Origin: an uncultured Collinsella sp.
GTDB taxonomy: Bacteria; Actinomycetota; Coriobacteriia; Coriobacteriales; Coriobacteriaceae
Assembly (NCBI GenBank): GCA_902478875.1
Contig: CABSMZ010000056.1
Span: 1 to 10,334 of the forward strand
Direction of reading: 5' to 3'
DNA length: 10,334 nt
How positions within the stretch are numbered: position 1 is the first letter of the stretch; every line of letters starts with the position of its first letter. A program made the translations under genes and the position numbers. Under the pieces are notes generated by a model. That model searched no databases, was not told the DNA's origin, and saw only the letters and a list, made by a program, of their open reading frames with translations. Positions 1 to 6,482 of the stretch are shown one piece after another.

Positions 1-1
1 T

Positions 2-1192
2 AAGAGACAGGCCGGCACCGCGCCGATCATGGCCCTGGTCGGCGGCAGCGCCGTCACCGTCAAGCCCAAGGCGGCGACCCCCAAGGTCCAAAAGCATGTG
101 CTGGAGGACAGCACCGCCGCATGGCAGAAGGCCGCCGACGCCACGGTCGCCGACGACCTGTACTGGCGCCTCTCTGCCACGGTCCCGGCCGGGCTCACCG
201 CCTACGACACCTATACGGTGCGGTTCGTCGACACCATGAGCGCGGGGCTCGACCCCTCCAAGGTGGCCGCGAGCATGCGCGTATACGTGGCGGCGGGTGC
301 GGACGGCGGCTTCGACGCCGTCTCGGCCGGCAAGGACGGGCGCGTCGGCACCGAGCCCGCGAAGGGCTGGACCGATATCACGGCCCAGTGCAGGGTTTCG
401 GTCGACGGCAAGACCTTCACCGTGCGCACCGGCGACCTGATCGCCGCGCTCGGCGGGGCCGACGCCTTCACCGCGGGCGCCCGCGTGGTCGCCGTGTACA
501 ACGCACCGCTCAACAGTGCGTGCAACCACGGCATCGCGAAGGGCAACCCCAACGAGGTCTACCTGCGCTACCCGCGCTCTCCCTTTGCCGACCAGTCCGG
601 CGACGCCGGCTTCACCCGCACGCCGAGCGACGATGCGTGCGCCTACACCTGGGATCTCGCGCTCACCAAGCGCGGCAGCGACGGCGACAAGCCGCTTGCC
701 GGGGCGGTCCTGAGCATCGCCGACGACCGCGGTCGTACGCTAGCGGCCGACGGCACGTGGGATGCGGAGGGCAAGGCCACCGTCACCACGGGCGAGGACG
801 GCCGCGTGACCGTCTCGGGCGTGGACTCGGGCAAGCTGGAGGTCCGCGAGATCAAGGCGCCCAAGGGCTACACTGCCTTCGAGGGCACGCGCTCCGTGAC
901 GGTCAAGGCCGAGGGCCTGGACGTCGACCAGGTGGCCGCCGCCAAGCCCAAACTCACCATCACGGCCGAGTCGCCCCTGCGCGCCGACAGCGCGGACGGG
1001 TCGACGGGCAGCCTGGAGGCGTCGCTCATCAACACGCCCACCGGCACACCCCCTAGCATTACCACCGGAGGCTTTATGCCCTCGACTGGCGATATGGCAA
1101 TGTACGCCGCGGCCGCCGCAGCGGTCGCCGGAGCCGCGCTCATCGTGGTCGCGCTCCTGGTCAAGCGGGGAGGTGGCAGCCATAAAGAGTAG
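2..1192 (+). CDS. LPXTG-type isopeptide-forming pilin subunit, 5' end outside window
   Basis: This is a cell-wall or pilus-associated surface protein, probably a substrate of the class C sortase downstream. The reading frame is open to the left edge; the first in-frame ATG (29) is internal, because the residues on both sides of it align with residues about 192-211 of the next gene's product. Roughly 190 N-terminal residues, including the signal peptide, are therefore missing. Counting from the codon at 29, a K-to-N isopeptide domain runs about 15-190, with Lys22 and Asn175 the likely bond partners. A CnaB-type domain runs about 205-338, with Lys214, E-box Glu274 (REIKAPKGY) and Asn335. The C-terminus has a sorting signal MPSTGD (350-355, atypical Met for Leu), an Ala/Val-rich membrane helix and a KRGGGSHKE tail. 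Codons end almost always in G or C. It could be an ancillary pilin or a second backbone type. Confidence 0.87.
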   Translation, partial: KRQAGTAPIMALVGGSAVTVKPKAATPKVQKHVLEDSTAAWQKAADATVADDLYWRLSATVPAGLTAYDTYTVRFVDTMSAGLDPSKVAASMRVYVAAGADGGFDAVSAGKDGRVGTEPAKGWTDITAQCRVSVDGKTFTVRTGDLIAALGGADAFTAGARVVAVYNAPLNSACNHGIAKGNPNEVYLRYPRSPFADQSGDAGFTRTPSDDACAYTWDLALTKRGSDGDKPLAGAVLSIADDRGRTLAADGTWDAEGKATVTTGEDGRVTVSGVDSGKLEVREIKAPKGYTAFEGTRSVTVKAEGLDVDQVAAAKPKLTITAESPLRADSADGSTGSLEASLINTPTGTPPSITTGGFMPSTGDMAMYAAAAAAVAGAALIVVALLVKRGGGSHKE

Positions 1193-1287
1193 CTGGCAGC
1201 CCCACAGAGAGCGGGGCGAGACGTAGCGAAGTAGATGCTAAGACACAGACAGATGATGACCGATCGAATGAGAACCAAACGGAAAAC

Positions 1288-1292
1288 GGAGG
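1288..1292 (+). promoter_or_regulatory. Ribosome binding site fixing the start of the second pilin
   Basis: GGAGG lies 8 bases before the ATG at 1301. The frame stays open back to an ATG at 1235, but that start has no comparable Shine-Dalgarno sequence and would put a strongly charged 22-residue stretch in front of an otherwise normal signal peptide. Confidence 0.8.
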
Positions 1293-1300
1293 AAAAGAAG

Positions 1301-3139
1301 ATGAGCATGAGTAAGAACATCGCACGCCTGGCAGTAACCGCCGGCCTCACAGCAGCGCTGAGCTTCGGCGGCGTAATGGCCCCGGTGACCATGGCGTTTG
1401 CTGAGGGTGCGACGGACAGCATCACCATTAGTCAGGCCGAGAAAAACGATGGCACCACGTTCAAGGCGTACCAGATCTTCAAGGCTACGGTGACCGACGT
1501 TGAAAACGGCGGCAAGACCGCTCAGAACATTACGTGGGCAAGCGAAACGGTTGGCCCGAAGGTGATTAATGCCATTAATAGCTGGGAGAATGATCACAGC
1601 TTGAAGGATGAGGATAAGCTGCCTAACAAGCCTACGCCTCAGGAAGTCGCGGATTTCATCACTGCGCATGCGGGAGACTGCACCGCGGGGTCGGAATCGA
1701 CCAAAGGAACACGAATCGCGACCGATAATATTCTCTACGCAGTTGCGAATGCCGTAAAGAATGAGACGCCGGTTGACTCCGATATCGTTGCCGGCACTCC
1801 CTGGAGTCCTGACGACGATCATGGCAACGGCTACTACCTGTTTGTGACCAACGAAAGTAGCCTGGGCACTGACAAGAAGAACACCGGTACGTCTCCGATT
1901 TTCGCCCTCGTGGGCGGCGAAGCCGTGACTGTAGCTGAGAAGACTAGCATCCCCACTGTCAACAAGCAGATTCTTGCTGCGACTCCTGTTGATCCCACGC
2001 AGCAGACAAATGGTTGGGCTGGCGTTGCCAACTCTCAAATCGGACAGGAAGTGACCTACAAGCTTACCGGTAAGGTTGCGGATAACTACGCCACCTATGA
2101 CTCCTATGCATACAAGTTCACGGATACTCTTTCGAATGGCCTCGACTACGTAAAGGATTCGCTCAACGTTTACGCATTGGACAGTAGCGGCAATTACACC
2201 CTGATTGACGGCACCGCCTATAAACTGACTACTCCAAGTAACGACAGCCGTGTTTTGACGGTCGACTTTGTCGTTGACAAGGACAACAACAAAAAGGGCC
2301 TCAAGGATGTTCAGGGCGTAGACGCCGACACACAGATTGTTGTCTTTTACAGGGCAAAGCTCAATAAGAATGCCGTTACCGGCAATGGTGACAGTGATGG
2401 AAAGAAAGGCAATTACAACACTGTAAAGCTCGAATACTCCAACAACCCTTCTACCGAGGAGACAGGCACGTCTGTCGAGAGCGGCGCTGGAGATTTTACC
2501 TTCAAGCTTAACCTCAATAAGGTTGACCAAGGCACCGAAAAGGGCCTTAAGGGCGCTGAGTTTAGCATCCAGTCTGCTGATGCGGACACTTTGAATCAAT
2601 ATGTTGCTTCAAAAAATAGTCCAAACGGAAAGGTCGTTGCTGGCCAACTTGTGAACTTTAGCGACAAGGATATTCCGGATTATCTCAAGTTCTCTTCTGA
2701 CGATAAAGGAAAGATTGAAGTAAAGGGCCTTGATGCTGGTTCCTACAAGGTAACTGAGATTAAGGCGCCAAACGACAAATATACCGTTGCTAATCCCTTC
2801 ACCTTTACCATTAAGGCAGATTATAAGGATGATGCGGCAGAACTTGCGAAGATTACGGTCAGTCCTTCTCAGAATGACGAGCGTCGTTCCGATGTCGCCC
2901 TCGGCACCCTTGACAACACTCCGGGTGATAATACGCTGACCGTTACGAAAAATACCGCTGCCAATGTCCAAACTGGTGAAGTCAACATCACCATCGGCAA
3001 CACCAAGCAGGTTGGCCTCCCGCTCACCGGTCTTAACGGCGTGACCTTCACTTGGATCGCTGGTGGCGCGGTGCTGTGCATCGGCGTGGCGCACCTCATC
3101 CGCAGCCGTAAGCAGGCTGAGGAGTCCGAGCAGGAGTAA
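1301..3139 (+). CDS. Major (backbone-type) pilin, LPXTG-anchored, isopeptide-forming
   Basis: This 612-residue precursor is a probable pilus shaft subunit, exported by Sec and polymerised by a class C sortase. Residues 1-34 form a signal peptide (basic MSMSKNIAR, hydrophobic core, probable cleavage after AFA). Residues about 36-212 form an N-terminal domain with the AYQIF signature of Gram-positive pilins. A K-to-N isopeptide domain runs about 215-390, with Lys222 (PTVNKQ) and Asn373 (NTVKLEYSNNP); Lys222 or a neighbour may also be the polymerisation lysine. A CnaB-type domain runs about 398-542, with Lys407, E-box Glu486 (TEIKAPNDKY) and Asn539. The C-terminus has LPLTG (573-577), a hydrophobic helix and a basic tail (RSRK). 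It lies 108 bases after the preceding pilin, so one operon is likely. Codon use is clearly more A/T-rich than in that gene. Roles of individual residues follow family knowledge. Confidence 0.92.
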   Translation: MSMSKNIARLAVTAGLTAALSFGGVMAPVTMAFAEGATDSITISQAEKNDGTTFKAYQIFKATVTDVENGGKTAQNITWASETVGPKVINAINSWENDHSLKDEDKLPNKPTPQEVADFITAHAGDCTAGSESTKGTRIATDNILYAVANAVKNETPVDSDIVAGTPWSPDDDHGNGYYLFVTNESSLGTDKKNTGTSPIFALVGGEAVTVAEKTSIPTVNKQILAATPVDPTQQTNGWAGVANSQIGQEVTYKLTGKVADNYATYDSYAYKFTDTLSNGLDYVKDSLNVYALDSSGNYTLIDGTAYKLTTPSNDSRVLTVDFVVDKDNNKKGLKDVQGVDADTQIVVFYRAKLNKNAVTGNGDSDGKKGNYNTVKLEYSNNPSTEETGTSVESGAGDFTFKLNLNKVDQGTEKGLKGAEFSIQSADADTLNQYVASKNSPNGKVVAGQLVNFSDKDIPDYLKFSSDDKGKIEVKGLDAGSYKVTEIKAPNDKYTVANPFTFTIKADYKDDAAELAKITVSPSQNDERRSDVALGTLDNTPGDNTLTVTKNTAANVQTGEVNITIGNTKQVGLPLTGLNGVTFTWIAGGAVLCIGVAHLIRSRKQAEESEQE

Positions 3140-3146
3140 CGCTCAC

Positions 3147-3176
3147 TCACCCATCCCTTTGGCAGGTGGGATGTGA
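3147..3176 (+). other. Imperfect hairpin just after the pilin stop codon
   Basis: TCAC plus ATCCC can pair with GGGAT plus GTGA, giving nine base pairs interrupted by a two-base bulge and closing a ten-base loop. No U-run follows, so it is more likely a 3'-end stabilising or processing structure than a terminator. Its position 8 bases after the pilin stop codon suits mRNA protection, but this is inference. Confidence 0.35.
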
Positions 3177-3239
3177 TGGCCATGAGACTTGCGGACACTT
3201 TTCTCGTCCATCCACGTTCTTGCTTTGCCATTCTCTTTT

Positions 3240-3278
3240 CGGGGCAGACTCCGCACTGGAGTCTGCCCCGTTCTTTTT
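3240..3278 (+). terminator. Strong rho-independent terminator of the pilin operon
   Basis: A 13-bp perfect stem (GGGGCAGACTCC with its exact complement, plus an outer C-G pair) closes a five-base loop GCACT and is followed by TTCTTTTT. The other strand has no U-run, so it acts in the + direction and ends pilin transcription about 100 bases after the stop codon. It separates the pilin genes from everything downstream. Confidence 0.93.
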
Positions 3279-3394
3279 GGGATAACGCAGCCAGCCTCCA
3301 TCGTCCGATGCGGGCACGTTCGTCATCGCGTTTCTTGACTCGTATGAGGTTCGGTTTAAGGTCCGTAGGCGCACGCGCGGTGCGGACGGTGGAA

Positions 3395-3453
3395 GGCATT
3401 TGCGCCGCAACAAGCGCAAATAAGAATGCCCGGGGGTCGGATCCCGGGCATTT
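3395..3453 (+). other. Two adjacent hairpins with a mutually exclusive alternative pairing
   Basis: Hairpin A pairs ATTTGCGC (3398-3405) with GCGCAAAT (3414-3421) around an eight-base loop. Hairpin B pairs AATGCCCGGG (3425-3434) with CCCGGGCATT (3443-3452), 10 bp, followed by only a short T stretch. AATGCC (3425-3430) can instead pair with GGCATT (3395-3400), which extends hairpin A and breaks B. Hairpin B may be a weak terminator in either direction, since the minus-strand transcript continues into CTTATTTG. No gene follows directly, so an attenuator role is not established. Confidence 0.45.
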
Positions 3454-3528
3454 AACAAAAGCTGAAAACTAGGCCGCCCGCGCTCCCAAACATTTACGCG
3501 GGGTGCGTCGTTTTCTATTGATATTGTA

Positions 3529-3554
3529 TCCCGAATCGCCCCGCCGATCCGGGA
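3529..3554. other. GC-rich hairpin, best paired in minus-strand RNA
   Basis: TCCCGAATCG and CGATCCGGGA form 10-bp arms around CCCCGC with one A/C mismatch on the + strand. In minus-strand RNA the same position is a G-U pair, so the stem is complete. On the + strand it is followed by CATTTT, a poor U-tract. Function unknown. Confidence 0.4.
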
Positions 3555-3617
3555 CATTTTGAAAACTCAAATGCGGGCCTATGCATGAGAGGAAGCTCGT
3601 TAATTCCGAAAATAATG

Positions 3618-3623
3618 TATAAT
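3618..3623 (+). promoter_or_regulatory. Probable -10 box of the AbiE-like cassette
   Basis: A consensus TATAAT preceded by TG stands in an AT-rich patch just upstream of the cassette. At the expected spacing (around 3595-3600) there is no good -35 hexamer. A transcript starting near 3630 would exclude the ATGs at 3585 and 3615 and leave a short leader to 3654. Confidence 0.55.
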
Positions 3624-3641
3624 TCCAATTTAAACTGGAAT
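3622..3641 (+). promoter_or_regulatory. Candidate operator: 20-bp near-perfect palindrome over the promoter
   Basis: ATTCCA(A)TTTAAA(C)TGGAAT is symmetric at every position except one pair. It begins inside the -10 box and covers the expected transcription start, the classic place for repression. A further TAATTCC copy at 3601-3607 repeats the left arm (TAATTCC, 3620-3626) 19 bases upstream. AbiEi antitoxins are known to bind inverted repeats in their own promoters, so the product of the next gene is the obvious candidate ligand; that assignment is inference. Confidence 0.6.
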
Positions 3642-3653
3642 CAAACGAAAACG

Positions 3654-4622
3654 ATGGAAATGAACGAAGCGCTAATCTACTTACAAGAAGCACTAGGCCT
3701 CTCCGCCAAGACCAAAACTTGGCCTGGATCCGCACACTTGCCGCTGCATCTGCGGGCGATTGAGGTCCGCGCTGTTGACGCAAACGGTTTTTCGTTTTTG
3801 CTTGCAAGTTTGCCTACTGGCGTCGGGCTTCCCGAGGCTAAGAGGGTCTATAGCCAGCTAGCCTTGCGCGCGGAGACTCCTGTTGTCGTTTCGTTTCCTG
3901 ATGCTGATGCACGTCAGCGCAAAGCATTGGTCGCACAAGGGATTCCCTTTGTCTGCCCAGGTAGACAGGCTTTTCTTCCATTTATGGGCACAGCCTGCAC
4001 GGAGAGGGGCGGTGCTTGGTTTCACAATCACGCGACCAAGATGTCACCCAACGCGCAGGCTGCCGCAATCTGGGGAGCAGCCCAGGAGCCATATCGCCCC
4101 TATGACCTTTGTCGTGCGCTTGGGATTTCGGCAAGCCGCGCGAGTGAGGCCATAACCGAGCTTGTCGACAGGGGGCTCGCGAGGCGCGAGCGTCGCGAGC
4201 GACGTGTCGTCGTGTTCCCTGTTGCCGTGGATCTTTTGCTCAGCGAGCACATGGCAGAGCTCTCCTCGCCAGTCTCGAAGGTCTGTTTTGCAAGGAAGAC
4301 GCCGCAGATCGACTATCTTGCTGACGCCGGGGAGACGGCGCTCGCTGCGCGTTCGATGCTCGCTGCGCCGGGTATGGAACAAAAGGCCGTCTTAAGAAGT
4401 GCATGGCGTCAACTGAGCGACCTCGAAGTCGCAGACGGGGAGTTGCCGGATAACGAAACGGCAGTGATCCAAGTGTGGCGCTATGTGCCCGTGTTTGCCG
4501 ACTCCTCCCGCGTCGACGACATTTCGCTTGCGCTATCTTTGGCGGCAATCGACGATGAACGAATTCAGCTCGAAGTCGATCGCATGTTTGGAAAGGAATA
4601 TCCATGGCGAGAAGCGCTGTAG
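3654..4622 (+). CDS. AbiEi-like winged-helix protein, putative type IV antitoxin/autorepressor
   Basis: This is a putative cytoplasmic DNA-binding antitoxin paired with the nucleotidyltransferase it overlaps. With the start at 3654 it has 322 residues. The N-terminal part (1-110) ends in GIPFVCPGRQAFLPF (96-110), a segment I recognise from MarR-like proteins encoded beside AbiEii-type genes. A winged helix-turn-helix covers about 133-190, with the likely recognition region LGISASRASEAITELVDRGL (156-175) and a basic wing RRERRERR. The C-terminal part has WRYVP and VDDISLALSLAAIDDER. The frame is open back to ATGs at 3585 and 3615, but these lie upstream of or inside the -10 box and add an unprotein-like leader, so 3654 (or 3660) is preferred although its ribosome binding site is weak. 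The antitoxin role rests on family resemblance and operon layout. A plain transcriptional regulator is the alternative. Confidence 0.7.
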   Translation: MEMNEALIYLQEALGLSAKTKTWPGSAHLPLHLRAIEVRAVDANGFSFLLASLPTGVGLPEAKRVYSQLALRAETPVVVSFPDADARQRKALVAQGIPFVCPGRQAFLPFMGTACTERGGAWFHNHATKMSPNAQAAAIWGAAQEPYRPYDLCRALGISASRASEAITELVDRGLARRERRERRVVVFPVAVDLLLSEHMAELSSPVSKVCFARKTPQIDYLADAGETALAARSMLAAPGMEQKAVLRSAWRQLSDLEVADGELPDNETAVIQVWRYVPVFADSSRVDDISLALSLAAIDDERIQLEVDRMFGKEYPWREAL

Positions 4623-5377
4623 AAGGTCTCCAAGAATTTCAGCAGCATATGCAAGAAGCTGCAGGATCGTATGCCCTTATCGGCGGCACAGCATGCGACA
4701 TTTTGCTCGCGGAGGCGGGACTTCCGTTTAGGGCGACTCACGATTTTGATGTGGTAATTGTCGCCGATGACCGGTTGCCTCAGACGGCAGAAGCCATATG
4801 GACTTTGGTGCGTGATGGCGGCTACCGCTGCGGCTGGGGCGAAGGTAAAGGCTCATGTTTTTATCGGTTTACAGAGCCAAAGAGGCCGGGTTACCCCCAT
4901 ATGATTGAGCTCTTCGCGAAGTGTCCCGACTTTCTAAAGGGTCGTGAGGGGATTAATGTGGCGCCAATTCACGTTGATGAAAACATAAGCAGTCTTTCGG
5001 CAATTTTGTTGGACGATGCTTACTACAGCTTGTTCCTTCAGGGGATTCGGACCGTAGGCGGCGTTTCGGTCCTGGGTACGGAATACATTGTCCCGTTCAA
5101 AGCGAAGGCGTATCTCGACCTAAAAGCTAGAAGGGAAGCGGGGGAGAACGTTGATTCGAGGAAGGTAAAAAAGCATAAACGCGATGCGTTGAGGCTTGCT
5201 CAGCTGCTTGGCGAGTCGGAAGGTGTCGATCTGCGCGGAGAACTGAAGGACGATATGCTTGCGTTTGTTAAAGATTGCGAGGTGGGCGACGTCAATCTGA
5301 AACAGATTGGGGTTGCGGGCGTAACGATGGTGCGGTTGCTCGAGACGATGAAAGTAACATATGGCTTGATTGGTTGA
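4604..5377 (+). CDS. AbiEii/AbiGii-like nucleotidyltransferase, putative toxin
   Basis: This 257-residue protein belongs to the DNA polymerase beta-type nucleotidyltransferase fold. In the AbiEii family such proteins halt growth by transferring nucleotides to a cellular target, and abortive phage infection results. The N-terminus carries the nucleotide-binding motif GGTACD (27-32), followed by FRATHDFDVVI with metal-binding Asp47 and Asp49 (the GG...DxD pattern). The middle has YYRF-like CFYRF, MIELF and ISSLSAILLDDAYY (128-141). Then come PFKAKAYLDLKARR (164-177) and KKHKRDAL (189-196), corresponding to the Lys- and Asp-containing later motifs. All the motifs expected for activity seem present, so it does not look decayed. 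ATG 4604 has AAGGA six bases ahead and overlaps the upstream gene by 19 bp, implying translational coupling. The actual substrate cannot be read from the sequence. Confidence 0.8.
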   Translation: MARSAVEGLQEFQQHMQEAAGSYALIGGTACDILLAEAGLPFRATHDFDVVIVADDRLPQTAEAIWTLVRDGGYRCGWGEGKGSCFYRFTEPKRPGYPHMIELFAKCPDFLKGREGINVAPIHVDENISSLSAILLDDAYYSLFLQGIRTVGGVSVLGTEYIVPFKAKAYLDLKARREAGENVDSRKVKKHKRDALRLAQLLGESEGVDLRGELKDDMLAFVKDCEVGDVNLKQIGVAGVTMVRLLETMKVTYGLIG

Positions 5378-5390
5378 GTGGGTGCGTGGC

Positions 5391-5421
5391 CCGGACGGTG
5401 CAGCCAAGCTGCGTTGTCCGG
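5391..5421 (+). other. Strand-specific 14-bp hairpin after the AbiEii-like gene
   Basis: CCGGAC-GGT-GCAGC pairs with GCTGC-GTT-GTCCGG around a CAA loop. The three middle pairs are G-U wobbles in + strand RNA but would be C-A mismatches on the other strand, so the structure is selective for the sense transcript. It starts 14 bases after the stop codon at 5377 and has no U-tract, so it may be a 3'-stabilising hairpin or a poor terminator. Confidence 0.45.
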
Positions 5422-5442
5422 CGCGGAAGCTCGCTAATCGGC

Positions 5443-5470
5443 TATTATTTGTTTAGACAACTTGAGTTGT
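5443..5470 (+). promoter_or_regulatory. Possible sortase promoter and small palindrome
   Basis: TATTAT (5443-5448) is an acceptable -10 box in an AT-rich patch before the sortase gene. The best -35-like hexamer, TTGTCC at 5414, is 23 bases away, which is too far. Immediately before the ribosome binding site ACAACT-TG-AGTTGT (5457-5470) forms six-base arms and could be an operator or a small leader hairpin. The sortase gene may instead be read through from the cassette upstream. Confidence 0.3.
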
Positions 5471-5486
5471 GGAGGAGTGACCGGCG

Positions 5487-6425
5487 ATGGTGCAGGGCGC
5501 CAAACATATGAAGAGCAATAACGCCGCGGCCAACGGCGGCTCAAGCCCCCAGCCCAAACCTCAACCAAAACCTAAGCGCCGCCGCAAGCGGCTGCCGCGC
5601 TGGGCCGACCGTCTCATCACCATCGTCATCATCCTTATTGGCGTGGGCCTTATGACCTGGCCGTGGATCTTGGACCGGCTCGAAGCCTCGGGCGTGTTCA
5701 ACCAGATCAGCACCGTGTCCAGCACCGTGGACGCGCTGTCTGCCGAGGAGCGCGAGCGCATCCTGCTCCAGGCGCGCTCCTTTAACGAGCAGCTGGCGGG
5801 CGAGGCCACCGAGCTTCCCGCCGACCAGATCGAGCCCTACGCTCAGCAGCTCATCTTTGACCGCGACCCCATGATGAGCTGGGTCGAGATCCCCTCCATC
5901 GACGTGAGCATGCCCATCTACCACGGCACGAGCGAAGAAGTCCTTATGGCGGGCGTCGGCCACCTGGAGGGTACGAGCCTGCCGGTGGGCGGCACCTCGA
6001 CGCATTGCGTGCTCACCGCGCACTCGGGCATGCGCAATCTGAGTATGTTCGACGACATCCACTCGCTGGAGCCCGGCGACCTGGTGCTGCTACACACCAT
6101 GAACAAGACGCTCGCCTACAAGATGGTGGACTCCGAGGTGGTGCTGCCCGAGGAGATGGAGTCGCTGACTATCGAGCCCGGCGCCGACAAAGTGACGCTC
6201 GTCACCTGCACGCCCTACGGCGTAAACGACCATCGCCTGCTGGTGCATTGCGTGCGTACCAAGTACAACAAAAAGGACGTCGACAAGCAAAAGTCGCTGG
6301 CCGGCCGCCACTGGGGCAAGCGCGAGTTTGCCGTGCTCATTGTGGTCGTGGCCATTGTGCTGTTGCTGCTGGACATCGTGATCCACGCGGTCCGCAAACG
6401 CCGCAAGGCCAAGGCCTCGGCATAG
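5487..6425 (+). CDS. Class C sortase (pilin-polymerising transpeptidase)
   Basis: This 312-residue membrane enzyme cleaves LPXTG-type signals between Thr and Gly and joins pilin subunits through a lysine amine. It has a basic, proline-rich cytoplasmic N-terminus (PQPKPQPKPKRRRKR, 21-35) and a first membrane helix at about 43-61. An extracellular sortase core runs about 128-258, with IPSIDVSMPIYHG and VGHLEGTSLPVGG. The catalytic residues are His179 (TAHSGM), Cys241 (TLVTCTPYGVN) and Arg250 (NDHRLL). A second membrane helix at about 281-300 and a basic tail complete the class C topology. The usual DP-aromatic lid motif is not evident between the first helix and the core. GGAGGAG at 5471-5477 supports ATG 5487; another ATG at 5508 is less well placed. 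The two pilins at 2-3139 are the natural substrates, although the AbiE-like cassette lies between. Confidence 0.93.
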   Translation: MVQGAKHMKSNNAAANGGSSPQPKPQPKPKRRRKRLPRWADRLITIVIILIGVGLMTWPWILDRLEASGVFNQISTVSSTVDALSAEERERILLQARSFNEQLAGEATELPADQIEPYAQQLIFDRDPMMSWVEIPSIDVSMPIYHGTSEEVLMAGVGHLEGTSLPVGGTSTHCVLTAHSGMRNLSMFDDIHSLEPGDLVLLHTMNKTLAYKMVDSEVVLPEEMESLTIEPGADKVTLVTCTPYGVNDHRLLVHCVRTKYNKKDVDKQKSLAGRHWGKREFAVLIVVVAIVLLLLDIVIHAVRKRRKAKASA

Positions 6426-6438
6426 GACATTCTCCAGA

Positions 6439-6473
6439 ACCACCACAAAGGGGACAGGCACCTTTGTGGTGGT
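6439..6473. repeat. 13-bp perfect hairpin, repeat-like
   Basis: ACCACCACAAAGG pairs exactly with CCTTTGTGGTGGT around GGACAGGCA. It begins 14 bases after the sortase stop codon. No U-run follows, so efficient termination by itself is doubtful. The element looks like a dispersed intergenic palindrome of high-GC Gram-positives; I recall similar sequences but cannot confirm copy number from one window. Confidence 0.6.
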
Positions 6474-6482
6474 CGGGGCTTC

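Larger units (their letters stand above)
3279..3617. other. Gene-free intergenic stretch between pilin terminator and AbiE-like cassette
   Basis: No open frame here has a plausible ribosome binding site plus protein-like composition; the frames that cross it are arginine/serine-rich shadows. It holds the hairpins listed separately (3395-3453 and 3529-3554) and no recognisable tRNA, IS end or CRISPR repeat. It may contain an uncharacterised small RNA or remnants of an insertion junction, but nothing decides between these. Confidence 0.5.

Noticed and set aside
29..1192. ATG at 29 as the true start of the first pilin
   Set aside because: The frame is open to base 2 and residues on both sides of this Met align with the interior of the second pilin (KKNTGTSPIFALVGG). 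There is no signal peptide or ribosome binding site here.
1199..1217. GCCCC...GGGGC hairpin between the two pilin genes as a terminator
   Set aside because: Only five pairs with a nine-base loop and no U-run, which is too weak to call in GC-rich DNA.
3147..3557. Minus-strand open frame covering the pilin 3' intergenic region
   Set aside because: It crosses the pilin terminator hairpin and three other inverted repeats, is arginine/proline/serine-rich, lacks a ribosome binding site and has no recognisable domain.
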